DNA of 64,000 bases from Clostridia bacterium. GTDB lineage: Bacteria > Bacillota > Clostridia > Christensenellales > CAG-138. Under the pieces are notes generated by a model. It saw only the letters and a list, made by a program, of their open reading frames with translations, made no database searches and was not told the origin of the DNA. How positions within the stretch are numbered: the stretch's first letter is position 1; each line of letters begins with the position of its first letter. The position numbers and the translations under genes are program-made. Positions 54,876-63,014 of this stretch are shown piece by piece. The stretch is from contig JAFRNW010000035.1 of the NCBI GenBank assembly GCA_017429985.1, positions 1 through 64,000 on the forward strand, given 5' to 3'.

Positions 54876-55913
54876 TCATATGTCGTAGTACTCACCGCGC
54901 CTGTAGTCATAAATGGCACGGTTGTACAGCTCAAGGTTTTCCAGAACGCGACCGGTCCCGATCGCCACGCACGCGACAGGATCCTCCGCATGATGACAGG
55001 GGAGATTGGTCCGCTCTTCGATATATGCATCCAGCCCACGCAGCAGAGAGCCGCCTCCGGTCAGGATGATTCCGTTGGTTTTGATGTCAGCCGCCAGCTC
55101 GGGAGGTGTTTTTTCGGATAACGTCTGTATGCATTCCATGATCCGGTTCAGAGGATCGCGCAGCGCGTCGACCATTTCGTTCGTTCCGACCGGGACGGAT
55201 TCCGGCATTCCTGACAGAAGACTTCTTCCGGTGATGTCGACGACTTTCTGATCCTTTTCCATATGCGCCTGGCCGTAATCGATCTTGATCTGCTCGGCGG
55301 TTTTGTCCCCGATCACGAGAGAATGCTTGTTGCGCATGTAGCGGACCAGCGTTTCGTCGAAAGCGTCCCCGGCGCACTTGATGGATTCCGAGATGACAAC
55401 GCTCCCGTAGGACAGTACAGCCGCGTCCGTTGTTCCGCCGCCGATGTCAACGATCATATGTCCGTTCGGCTCGTTGATGTCGATGCCGGCGCCGATCGCC
55501 GCGGCGACAGGTTCCTGAATCAGATGGCACCGCTTTGCGCCCGCTTCTTTGGCGGCCTCGACTAGACAGCGTTTTTCGGCCTCGGTAACGCCGGAAGGGA
55601 CGCAGGCAACAACACGCGGCTTGTAAAGGAAACTGGTCCCGACCACTTTTCTCAGGAAGTATCTGAGCATACGGGCGGTCACGTCATAATTGCTGATGAC
55701 GCCGTCGCGGAGCGGGCGTATCACCACGACGTTCGCAGGCGCGCGTCCAATGACGCGGCTCGCTTCTTCGCCGATGGCAATCAATCTGCCGGTAGTCCGG
55801 TCAACGGCGACGGCGGACGGCTCGCGCAGCACGATTCCGCGGTCCTTGGCATACACCAGAATGCTGGAGGTTCCGAGATCAATCCCGACATCAGTCCTGT
55901 TAAAAATGCCCAA
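54876..55913 (-). CDS. mreB: rod-shape-determining protein MreB/Mbl
   Basis: A bacterial actin that guides wall elongation. The 345-residue protein has phosphate 1 VGIDLGTSSILVY, the AIGEEASRVIGR loop, RPLRDGVISNYDV, VDIGGGTTDAAVLS as phosphate 2, SIKCAGDAFDE and adenosine motif ILTGGGSLLRG. Length is typical. Start is a TTG with GAAGG seven bases upstream. mreC and mreD are not adjacent, which is unlike many bacteria; paralogues elsewhere are likely. Mreb versus Mbl is not settled. Confidence 0.92.
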   Translation of the reverse strand: MGIFNRTDVGIDLGTSSILVYAKDRGIVLREPSAVAVDRTTGRLIAIGEEASRVIGRAPANVVVIRPLRDGVISNYDVTARMLRYFLRKVVGTSFLYKPRVVACVPSGVTEAEKRCLVEAAKEAGAKRCHLIQEPVAAAIGAGIDINEPNGHMIVDIGGGTTDAAVLSYGSVVISESIKCAGDAFDETLVRYMRNKHSLVIGDKTAEQIKIDYGQAHMEKDQKVVDITGRSLLSGMPESVPVGTNEMVDALRDPLNRIMECIQTLSEKTPPELAADIKTNGIILTGGGSLLRGLDAYIEERTNLPCHHAEDPVACVAIGTGRVLENLELYNRAIYDYRRGEYYDI

Positions 55914-56086
55914 GCTGCAGCCTTCTTTCTTTACATACTTTTACTAATTTATTGTATCAGAACAGCGGGGGGCAAAAATAAAACAAACTGTGAAAGATCG
56001 GGTGTGTAATGGGACGGAACGATCCCGGACCGGCGCACGCTGCCCAAGCCGGTGGCTCATATCACAACGGAAAAATGTCAAATTAT

Positions 56087-56123
56087 TTTACATAAATGTT
56101 TAAATTATAAATAAATATGTAAA
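56087..56123. promoter_or_regulatory. inverted repeat in AT-rich island
   Basis: TTTACATA (56087-56094) and TATGTAAA (56116-56123) are perfect inverted arms 21 bases apart, just upstream of the XRE gene promoter. They may be an auxiliary regulator site or a DNA bend. Confidence 0.4.
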
Positions 56124-56128
56124 AAAAT

Positions 56129-56157
56129 TTGACATACATGTCAATTCATGGTATTTT
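56129..56157 (+). promoter_or_regulatory. promoter and palindromic operator of the XRE gene
   Basis: TTGACA (56129-56134), 17 bases, TATTTT (56152-56157). The -35 lies inside the palindrome TTGACATACATGTCAA (56129-56144), which suggests autoregulation by the encoded XRE protein. A further half-site ATGTCAA lies at 56075-56081. Confidence 0.6.
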
Positions 56158-56178
56158 GATTATCAATGGGGGCATGGA

Positions 56179-56592
56179 ATGGATGCACGGGAAAGATTAC
56201 AAAGAAATCTTGTGCTTCTCAGGAACTGCGCGGGTTGGACGGCGTCTGATTTCGGCAGGAAACTGGGAGTCAGCAGGCAGACAGTAGGGACGTTTGAAAA
56301 AAGCGGGAACACGCTGTCTGTTATGCAGTATCTTGCCATTCATAAGGTGTTTGACGATGAGATCGTCGGATCAAACGATCCGGAAGACTGCATTCTGGGG
56401 ATTCTGATGGACTCACTGGTCGATCATCCGGAACGCTATCCGGAAGGTGTCCGGGATGAGATACGGACCAATGCGGGGTTGTTTGCTCCTTCGATCATGA
56501 AAAAGCCGCAGGACCGCGGGAGGGTTTCCAGAGCAATGTCTGCACTGCTCGAAGCCTCTGGGATCCATGCATGTTTCAATTCAAAAGCTTAA
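56179..56592 (+). CDS. XRE-family transcriptional regulator
   Basis: A 137-residue protein with an N-terminal helix-turn-helix at about residues 8-60: LRNCAGWTASDFGRKLGVSR is the HTH, recognition helix SRQTVGTFEKSG. The C-terminal 75 residues are not recognised. A palindromic site in its promoter suggests autorepression. ATG 56179 with GGGGG upstream, start about 15 bases after the predicted transcript start. It precedes the 48-residue membrane protein gene by 54 bases and may control it. Function beyond DNA binding unknown. Confidence 0.75.
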   Translation: MDARERLQRNLVLLRNCAGWTASDFGRKLGVSRQTVGTFEKSGNTLSVMQYLAIHKVFDDEIVGSNDPEDCILGILMDSLVDHPERYPEGVRDEIRTNAGLFAPSIMKKPQDRGRVSRAMSALLEASGIHACFNSKA

Positions 56593-56646
56593 TACCATAT
56601 ATCCCGGATCGGATAACCGGCATCAGATTATTACGGAGGACCTGCA

Positions 56647-56793
56647 ATGGAATCACTGTATGAAAGCCTTGAAAACTGGAAAAAGGGACTGAATCATTTA
56701 AAAAGATATCACCTCACTCCGTTCGGTTATGCGGTTGCGACCATCCTTGTGATCGCGCTCGGACTCGTTGCCTGCGGCATCATCCTCTTCTGA
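56647..56793 (+). CDS. 48-residue single-pass membrane protein, unknown
   Basis: A short frame starting at ATG 56647 with GGAGG (56636-56640) six bases upstream. It has a charged N-terminus (ESLYESLENWKKGLNHLKRY) and a hydrophobic C-terminal half (about residues 27-48, AVATILVIALGLVACGIILF), typical of a small membrane peptide. Position behind the XRE regulator suggests a joint transcript. Small proteins of this size include toxins, membrane-complex subunits and regulators; none is recognised. Confidence 0.6.
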   Translation: MESLYESLENWKKGLNHLKRYHLTPFGYAVATILVIALGLVACGIILF

Positions 56794-56811
56794 GGGTTTT
56801 TCTTTCACAAT

Positions 56812-56839
56812 AAAAAAGCACGCGTTTCCGGCGTGCTTT
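56812..56839 (-). terminator. intrinsic terminator after potD
   Basis: AAAGCACGC (56815-56823) pairs with GCGTGCTTT (56831-56839). On the minus strand a TTTTTT run follows. It lies 25 bases past the potD stop. Confidence 0.85.
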
Positions 56840-56863
56840 CAGGTTGTTTCAGCTGACTGCGGA

Positions 56864-58411
56864 TCAGTTTTTGCGTTCGTGATCCCGGAACGTCGTAATG
56901 TCAGGAGCGCTGACCTGATGTTTTCTGCTGATCTTCTTGTCGATGACGGCATAGGCGATCAGTGCGACGATCAGGCCTGCAAGGATCCAGCACCAGACAG
57001 GGACGTTTTTGATGTTGAAGCACCGGACATTGATCCACATCTGATTGGTTGCTTCACTGACTTCTTTATTGAAATACTCCATGATGGAAGCCCGGGCAAG
57101 CACTTCCTCGGAAGGATACTGGGCAGCGAGCTGACGGTTCAGCTGGTCTTCCGGTACGGTCAGGATGAATTCATCCTGGCTTTCTTCACCTTCCGCGAAG
57201 AAATGCGCGACGGAGTATTCCACCGTGTCTTCCTCCTCATCATCCGCGCCGTAGTTCCATTCCAAGTATTCGAAGATCCTTCCGTCTTCGGAGTTGGAAA
57301 TCACGGACGTATATCCGATGTAGTACATATTCCGGATGACATTGTCAGGCCGGGAGAGGAAGTTGATAAACGCTTCCGCCGCGTGCTGCTTGTCCGGATC
57401 GCCCTCGACGCCGCACTTCAGTTTGACCCATCCGTCGAAATATACGTTTGTGGACTCTTCCGGAACGGCAAAATCCAGAGTAAAGTCATCCTCATCCGCC
57501 TGATCCATCGTATATACCGCATCGCCTGACCACTGGAGATTGGCGACGACTTTTCCCGTGATCATGTCTGCTTTTCCGGAATCCGTCTCGAACGAATACA
57601 GATTGTCCTTTACGGACTGGAGATAATCCTGGACCTTTGCGATCATTTCCGGAGAAGTGTCGTTCATTTCCATCTGAAGCCGAGAAGCATAATCGGGACT
57701 GTTTTTGAATGCTTCCGACGTCAGCAGATCCGACTTCAATGCACCGAGCGCAGCGAAATAGGTATCACGTACATTGTCCTTGACCGTGATCTGTCTTGCG
57801 TAGGAAGTATTGTCGATCAGATGCCAGGTCGAAGCGTCTTCTGGGGATACGACCTCCGGATTGTAGACGAAACCCGTGACGCCCCACATGAAGCCCGCGG
57901 CGTATTTGTCCCAGGTGCTTCCGTTGATTTCATGCGTTTCAAACATTTCGCGGATATAGGGGGAGACGCCTTTGATGTAGTAGTTGTTCTCGTCGTTTTC
58001 ATCAAAGAACGCATCCGAAAGGGGGGAGAGCATGTCTTCCGCCATCAGTTTCATGATCATGTATTCGGAAGGGCATACCAGATCGAATACGTCTCCCAGC
58101 GTAAGCATGTTGTAAAGGTCCTCGTTCGTTCCGAACGTGGAATACTCGACCCTGACTTTTTTGTGATAGGTATCATAGTACCAGTCCTCAAAGTCGTTCA
58201 CCATGGGGTTTTCACCGAAAATGTCACCGCTTTCCAGGTCGATGACCTCATCTTCGCCCCAGTCTCCTTCGTCGATGTATTCTTCCCAGCTGCAGACCCT
58301 GAGGACGGTTTCGCCGCTGTCCGCCGCCAGCGATACGCACGGCAGGACCAGCCCCGCTATCAGAAGGGCACAGAGGAGAGTAGCCGTATTTTTCAGAAAG
58401 ATTCGTTTCAT
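56864..58411 (-). CDS. potD: polyamine ABC transporter substrate-binding protein, C-terminally anchored
   Basis: A 515-residue spermidine/putrescine-binding protein. After a signal peptide (cleavage near SLAADS) comes the type 2 binding fold: VLRVCSWEEYID, YSTFGTNEDLYNML, DLVCPSEYMIMKLM, AGFMWGVTGFVYNPE, and NLQWSGDAVYTMDQ. A Cys precedes cleavage but the residue before it is Pro, so a lipobox is not convincing. Instead a membrane helix (about 471-490, VPVWCWILAGLIVALIAYAV) and a charged tail lie at the C-terminus. Such C-terminal anchoring is unusual for a binding protein. It is last in potABCD. Confidence 0.88.
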   Translation of the reverse strand: MKRIFLKNTATLLCALLIAGLVLPCVSLAADSGETVLRVCSWEEYIDEGDWGEDEVIDLESGDIFGENPMVNDFEDWYYDTYHKKVRVEYSTFGTNEDLYNMLTLGDVFDLVCPSEYMIMKLMAEDMLSPLSDAFFDENDENNYYIKGVSPYIREMFETHEINGSTWDKYAAGFMWGVTGFVYNPEVVSPEDASTWHLIDNTSYARQITVKDNVRDTYFAALGALKSDLLTSEAFKNSPDYASRLQMEMNDTSPEMIAKVQDYLQSVKDNLYSFETDSGKADMITGKVVANLQWSGDAVYTMDQADEDDFTLDFAVPEESTNVYFDGWVKLKCGVEGDPDKQHAAEAFINFLSRPDNVIRNMYYIGYTSVISNSEDGRIFEYLEWNYGADDEEEDTVEYSVAHFFAEGEESQDEFILTVPEDQLNRQLAAQYPSEEVLARASIMEYFNKEVSEATNQMWINVRCFNIKNVPVWCWILAGLIVALIAYAVIDKKISRKHQVSAPDITTFRDHERKN

Positions 58412-58412
58412 G

Positions 58413-59219
58413 TTAATAGGACCTCCTCTGCTTCATGGCCTTATTGTCCTTGTTCGCATTGATATTGATGACAGCCACGACAACGAGAACGATCAAAAAG
58501 ATCACAGTGGAAAGCGCCCACAGGGCGGTCTTGATTTCCGTGTGCGAGCCTTTTGTGGCGTTGACAACATAGGTGCTGATGGTATCGAACATGGCGGGCT
58601 TTGTGTAGGTCGCGATGAAATAGTCATCCAGAGACAGCGTGATCGCCAGCATGAAACCGGACACGATGCCGGAAAAGATTTGCGGGAAAACAACGCGGAT
58701 CAGCGCCTTGAACGGAGTTGCGCCGAGATCCAGCGCGGCTTCGTACAGGCTGGAATCCATCTGCTTCAGTTTCGGAATGACGGAAAGATACACAAACGGG
58801 GCGGACAGGGTGACATGTCCGAACAGCAGGGGCAGATACGTGTCCTTGCTGATCCCGAGAACGACGACCAGAAGAATGCAGAGCGAGAAGCCCGTGACGA
58901 CATCCGCGTTGATGACCGGGATCTGGTTGACGGAAGCGTATGCCCTGTCGACCAGGGATTTCGAATAGAACGAGCCGACGGCTCCGAGCGTTCCGAGGAT
59001 CGTTGCCAGAACGGAGGAAGCAAGAGCGAGAACGACAGTTCCCAGGATCATTTCCCGGAGCTCCTCCGTCGTGAACAGCCGGACATAGTTTGCAAACGAG
59101 AAACTCTGGAACGAGCCGATCTGCGACGCGTTTGTAAAGCTGTAGAAGGCGAGCACGAGAATCGGGACATACAGGAAAAGAAGAACGAATATGATAAATG
59201 CCAATCCGAATTTCCTCAC
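58413..59219 (-). CDS. potC: polyamine ABC transporter permease PotC
   Basis: A 268-residue inner-membrane permease with six helices. The EAA loop is seen near YEAALDLGATPFKALIRVVFP, which contacts the PotA ATPase. N-terminal FGLAFIIFVLLFLYVPILVLAFYSF is typical. GTG start overlaps the potB stop by 4 bases, with GGAGG upstream. One base separates its stop from the potD start. Confidence 0.92.
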   Translation of the reverse strand: MRKFGLAFIIFVLLFLYVPILVLAFYSFTNASQIGSFQSFSFANYVRLFTTEELREMILGTVVLALASSVLATILGTLGAVGSFYSKSLVDRAYASVNQIPVINADVVTGFSLCILLVVVLGISKDTYLPLLFGHVTLSAPFVYLSVIPKLKQMDSSLYEAALDLGATPFKALIRVVFPQIFSGIVSGFMLAITLSLDDYFIATYTKPAMFDTISTYVVNATKGSHTEIKTALWALSTVIFLIVLVVVAVININANKDNKAMKQRRSY

Positions 59220-60004
59220 AGCATCGCACCTCCTCTTTTAACTTCCCCTTCGCCGATGCTGTCGGTGAGGAGCGTGAATCCGCAGATGACCGCGAGAAGG
59301 ATCAGGGCGATCATCGAGCCTCCGTGCCAGTTGTATGCGGAGAAATAGCTTCCGATCAGGCTGCCCATGATATAGGTGCTGTTGTACAGCATGTCCAGCA
59401 CGACGTAATTGGTCATGGCGGGAAGAAATACCATGGAAACACCGCTCAGGATTCCCGGGACCGAGAGGGGAAGGGTGACCTGCAGGAACGTGCCCGCGCT
59501 GTCCGCACCGAGATCGCGGGCTGCTTCTCCGTAATCGGGGGAGAGCTTCACGATGACGTTGTAGATGGGCAGGATCATGAACGGCAGGAAATCGTACGTC
59601 ATGCCGAGAACGGAATTCAAGAAAGGATAATACGCGAGATTCCGCTCGATCATGGTCAGGATCTCCTTCAGGGCTGTGATTCTCAGGGAGAAGTTGATCC
59701 ACATGGGCATGACAAAAATCATAATGATGACGCCTTTCGCCTTCAGCTTGCTGGTAGCAAGAAAATATGCGGTCGGATAGGCAAGCAGCAGACAGACGAC
59801 CGTCACCACAAACGCCAGCGCGAAACTGTAGCAAAGGGTACCGAGCGTGTTCGGATCTGAAAAGAATCCCGTCAGGTTCGAGAAGGAAAATTGTCCCTCC
59901 CCGTTTGTGAACGCATAGAAGAACAGCACAAACAGGGGAGCGACCACAAATATGATCAGAAATACGGCATACGGTATACCGAGAAGTTTTCTTGAAAATC
60001 TCAT
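59216..60004 (-). CDS. potB: polyamine ABC transporter permease PotB
   Basis: A 262-residue permease with six helices and the EAA loop GEAARDLGADSAGTFLQVTLP. The N-terminal RFSRKLLGIPYAVFLIIFVV is typical of PotB. SD GAGGAGG precedes the ATG. Pairs with PotC and is coupled to it by a 4-base overlap. Confidence 0.92.
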   Translation of the reverse strand: MRFSRKLLGIPYAVFLIIFVVAPLFVLFFYAFTNGEGQFSFSNLTGFFSDPNTLGTLCYSFALAFVVTVVCLLLAYPTAYFLATSKLKAKGVIIMIFVMPMWINFSLRITALKEILTMIERNLAYYPFLNSVLGMTYDFLPFMILPIYNVIVKLSPDYGEAARDLGADSAGTFLQVTLPLSVPGILSGVSMVFLPAMTNYVVLDMLYNSTYIMGSLIGSYFSAYNWHGGSMIALILLAVICGFTLLTDSIGEGEVKRGGAML

Positions 60005-60019
60005 TCCGTATTCCTCCTC

Positions 60020-61459
60020 TTACTTCTTGACGGTAAAGCGCATCTTGTCGATCGGGAGAACGAGACCGACAAGGTCTCCCATGTTCCAGAGGTATTCATC
60101 GTCGACGATGAAGTCCTGACCGATATCCGTGTTGATCACGTAGCTGTAATGGTCGCCCATGTAAATCAGGTCGCTGATGATGCCCTGGACGAGGCAGTCC
60201 TCGACGTTGTCGGACATCTGGATATCGGAGGGCTCGATCGCGGCGATGATGTGGATCTTTTCGGGATCGATCAGTTCGCCGTTGGAAGCGACGAGCTGGT
60301 TGTCCGCGTTGCGGCGGCTGCCCTTGATGATATTCTCCACTTTCGTGTCGAGCACGCTTCCGTTGAATTCCAGCATCTGATCACGGTTCATGTCGACGTT
60401 GAAGTAGTTCGTATGCTCCGCGGCGATCATGATATGGATCCCGTCAGGCTCGACTTTCATGCCGATCGAAGATCCGGGCTCAGCGGATTTTGTACTCTGG
60501 ATCACAAGCTCGTACCGCCCGGACTGGACGGTGATCTCATAATGCATGCCCTTGAAGATCACGTCCGTTACCTTGCCGGTGATCTGACCTTCCCCGGGCT
60601 TTGTGATCTGGATGTCTTCCGGACGGACGACGGCGGTGATCTGCGTTCCTTCGGGATAATCGTCCACCGTCTCGAACTGACCGCCGGCAAAACGCGCTTT
60701 CAGGTGACCGGTCATGATGCCGTTGAAGATGTTGCTTTCTCCGATGAAGTCCGCGACGAACGCGTTCTCCGGCTCATTGTAAATGCCTTCCGGCGTTCCG
60801 ATCTGCTGGATCTTTCCTTCCGACATGACAACGATCTTATCGGACATCGTCAGCGCTTCCTCCTGGTCGTGCGTGACGTAAATGAAGGTGATGCCGAGTT
60901 CTTTGTGCATGTTTTTCAGCTCGAGCTGCATTTCCTTGCGCATCTTCAGATCAAGCGCGCCCAGCGGTTCGTCGAGAAGCAGGATCTCCGGCTCGTTCAC
61001 AAGGGCGCGGGCAATTGCGACACGCTGCTGCTGTCCGCCGGAAAGCGTGGAAACGCTGCGGCTTTCGAAGCCTTCCAGGTCGACAAGCTGCAGGACTTTT
61101 TTCACTTTATTGCGGATGATGTCTTTCGGTGTCTTTTTCTGCTTTAATCCGAAAGCGATGTTTTCATAGATGTTCATATGGGGGAACAGGGCGTATCGCT
61201 GGAACACCGTATTGATCGGGCGGAGATTCGGCGGAAGATGCGAAATATCCTTTCCGTTCAGCAGGATCTCGCCGGAAGTCGGGCGGTCAAACCCGGCGAT
61301 CATTCTCAGAGTTGTCGTTTTTCCGCATCCGGACGGGCCGAGGAAGGTAACGAATTCCCCGCGCTTGACTTCCAGATTGAAATCGGAAACGGCAACGAAT
61401 CCGTCTTCAAAGGACTTGGTGATGTGTTTCAGTTCGATGATGTTGCTGCTCTCGCTCAT
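60020..61459 (-). CDS. potA: polyamine ABC transporter ATPase PotA with extended C-terminus
   Basis: The 479-residue ATPase energises polyamine import. It has Walker A FLGPSGCGKTTTLRMIAG, the Q-loop region, signature LSGGQQQRVAIARAL and Walker B ILLLDEPLGALD. The C-terminal part is about 100 residues longer than usual PotA (about 370) and holds two TOBE-like modules (about 265-340 and 395-475), the second repeating the pattern of the first (KVTDVIFKGMHYEI and GIISDLIYMGDHYSYV). ATG with AGGGG upstream. First structural gene after the XRE-cupin regulator. Confidence 0.92.
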   Translation of the reverse strand: MSESSNIIELKHITKSFEDGFVAVSDFNLEVKRGEFVTFLGPSGCGKTTTLRMIAGFDRPTSGEILLNGKDISHLPPNLRPINTVFQRYALFPHMNIYENIAFGLKQKKTPKDIIRNKVKKVLQLVDLEGFESRSVSTLSGGQQQRVAIARALVNEPEILLLDEPLGALDLKMRKEMQLELKNMHKELGITFIYVTHDQEEALTMSDKIVVMSEGKIQQIGTPEGIYNEPENAFVADFIGESNIFNGIMTGHLKARFAGGQFETVDDYPEGTQITAVVRPEDIQITKPGEGQITGKVTDVIFKGMHYEITVQSGRYELVIQSTKSAEPGSSIGMKVEPDGIHIMIAAEHTNYFNVDMNRDQMLEFNGSVLDTKVENIIKGSRRNADNQLVASNGELIDPEKIHIIAAIEPSDIQMSDNVEDCLVQGIISDLIYMGDHYSYVINTDIGQDFIVDDEYLWNMGDLVGLVLPIDKMRFTVKK

Positions 61460-61512
61460 GTTGATTCCCCTTATACTTGAAATGTGAATGATAGTTGTAA
61501 ACGTACGGTCAA

Positions 61513-62070
61513 TCAGAAACTCGGAGGCGTGCTGACCCAGATGAGCCGCGCGGAACGGATGCCCGGGTTCTCCAGATAGTGGACCTTGTCCGCTTCATAG
61601 TAGAAGCTTTCACCGGATTTGGCTTCATATTTTTTGTCCCCGTAATGGATCAGAACGCGGCCGTTCAGAACGTATCCGAATTCCTCGCCGTTGTGAGGCG
61701 AATCCGGTTCCGACTGCTGGCCAGGAGCCAGCGTGACAAGGATCGGCTCCATTTGATTGCTCTGGGCGGACGGAACGATCCAGCGGGTGATATTTCCCGA
61801 GCTGTCGGTTTTTTCAAAGCATTCGCCCGGCTGGAAGACGATCTGCTCCTGGCCGGAAGCTTTGAAGAAATCGGAAGGCGTTGTGCCCAGACATTCGATC
61901 AGATCAAGAAGCGTAACGATGGAAGGGGAGACCTGACCGCGCTCCAGCTGGGAAATGAATCCCTTGGTCAGTTCCGTCCTGTCCGCCAGCTCCTGCTGCG
62001 TGAGACCGGCCTGTTTTCTGAGGTTTTTCAGCTGATTGCCGATGTTGTGGTTGATCGTTTCCGTATCCAT
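61513..62070 (-). CDS. XRE-cupin transcriptional regulator (PuuR-like)
   Basis: A 185-residue regulator. N-terminal HTH at about residues 8-65 (LRKQAGLTQQELADRTELTK) followed by a cupin domain at about 110-180 (PHNGEEFGYVLNGRVLIHYG and YYEADKVHYLEN), the layout of PuuR-type repressors that sense small ligands. Position upstream of potABCD suggests that it senses polyamines or a related metabolite and controls their import. Its own promoter has an inverted repeat bracketing the -10. ATG with GGAT only as SD. Confidence 0.88.
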   Translation of the reverse strand: MDTETINHNIGNQLKNLRKQAGLTQQELADRTELTKGFISQLERGQVSPSIVTLLDLIECLGTTPSDFFKASGQEQIVFQPGECFEKTDSSGNITRWIVPSAQSNQMEPILVTLAPGQQSEPDSPHNGEEFGYVLNGRVLIHYGDKKYEAKSGESFYYEADKVHYLENPGIRSARLIWVSTPPSF

Positions 62071-62104
62071 GCTTATCCTTTTTTACTAAACATAAAGTTT
62101 ATTA

Positions 62105-62148
62105 TTAGAGATACAAAGCAATTATACAATCTCTAAACACTCAGTCAA
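62105..62148 (-). promoter_or_regulatory. XRE-cupin promoter and operator dyad
   Basis: On the minus strand TTGACT (62148-62143), 16 bases, TATAAT (62126-62121). The dyad TTAGAGAT/ATCTCTAA (62105-62112 and 62129-62136) brackets the -10, consistent with autorepression. Confidence 0.65.
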
Positions 62149-62268
62149 GTATTAATATACAGAATAATACTTTTTCTTCTGAAAATGATTCGTCGGAGCA
62201 CGCTACCTGCTCAGGCAACGCCTGTGCTGCGGGGGGGGATTTCGGCCATGATGCACACAGGATCGCAA

Positions 62269-62297
62269 TTGACAAAAAGAAAGAATCATACTATATT
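62269..62297 (+). promoter_or_regulatory. promoter of the MOSC gene
   Basis: TTGACA (62269-62274), 17 bases, TATATT (62292-62297). The leader of about 95 bases contains a small hairpin CCTATC/GATAGG (62299-62304 and 62310-62315). The rest of the 62071-62397 gap shows the XRE-cupin promoter, a CAGGC/GCCTG hairpin and a G-run near 62231-62238, none with a clear role. Confidence 0.7.
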
Positions 62298-62397
62298 ACC
62301 TATCAAACAGATAGGATAAGGAAACGGCTGTAGAAAACGGATTGGATAGGTTAAAAACGGTAAAGGAGAATCATTCCGAAAGTGTGAGGCAGAACAG

Positions 62398-62841
62398 ATG
62401 GGTGAAGTGAAGGCGGTCTGTATCAGCAAGAGAAAAGGTTTCCCGAAAGAACCCGTTGACTCAGTCAAGGTCATTAAGGACTTTGGCATCGAAGGAGACG
62501 CGCATGCCGGGAAATGGCACCGTCAGGTCAGCCTTTTGAGCTATGAGGTGATCGAGGATTTTAAGAAGACGGGAATCGATATTCGTGACGGAGCGTTCGG
62601 GGAAAACATCATTGTATCGGGATATGACCTGAAAACATTCAAACCGGGAACTGTAATCCGGATCGGAGACGTTATTCTTGAATTGACGCAGATAGGAAAG
62701 GAGTGCCACAGTCATTGCGTGATTTACAATACCGTTGGGGATTGCATCATGCCCCGGGAAGGAGTCTTTGCGGTCGTTCTTAACGGTGGTATTGTAAAAC
62801 CCGGTGACAAGGTGGAAATAGTGCCGACCGAGACAAAATAA
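62398..62841 (+). CDS. MOSC domain protein
   Basis: A 147-residue single-domain protein of the MOSC superfamily (molybdenum-cofactor sulfurase C-terminal type). Seen are GIEGDAHAGKWHRQVSLLS, the DGAFGENIIVSGYDL region, and ELTQIGKECHSHCVIY with a conserved Cys, a likely ligand or sulfur carrier. Stand-alone MOSC proteins are thought to deliver or carry sulfur to metal cofactors, but the substrate is unknown. SD GAGG precedes the ATG at 62398. No molybdenum-cofactor genes lie nearby. Confidence 0.85.
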   Translation: MGEVKAVCISKRKGFPKEPVDSVKVIKDFGIEGDAHAGKWHRQVSLLSYEVIEDFKKTGIDIRDGAFGENIIVSGYDLKTFKPGTVIRIGDVILELTQIGKECHSHCVIYNTVGDCIMPREGVFAVVLNGGIVKPGDKVEIVPTETK

Positions 62842-62895
62842 CGTCTGACAGACTGTTTCGGGGAGGGGACGGAGCCCCCGTGTTTTTTGGCGGTG

Positions 62896-62930
62896 AAAGA
62901 AAGCCCGGGTGCGGCTTTCTTTTTCGTTTT
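62896..62930 (+). terminator. intrinsic terminator after the MOSC gene
   Basis: AAAGAAAGCC (62896-62905) pairs with GGCTTTCTTT (62913-62922), followed by TTCGTTTT. Confidence 0.8.
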
Positions 62931-62999
62931 ATAATACTGGTTTACTGTTTCTTGGGGGGCATCCTTCCTTCGCGGCGCAGATACTGATCTGATGCGGTA

Positions 63000-63008
63000 T
63001 GGTATACT
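63000..63008 (+). promoter_or_regulatory. extended -10 promoter of the ydcF-like gene
   Basis: TGGTATACT, with the six-base gap to the ATG at 63015 and no SD. The start of transcription should fall on or next to the ATG. Confidence 0.55.
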
Positions 63009-63014
63009 TAATTT

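Noticed and set aside
62231..62238. Run of eight G's as a possible G-quadruplex or sequencing problem
   Set aside because: A single G-run cannot form a standard quadruplex, and it lies in a non-coding region where it affects no gene call.
62071..62397. Molybdenum-cofactor riboswitch before the MOSC gene
   Set aside because: The leader is only about 95 bases and does not show the multi-stem architecture expected.
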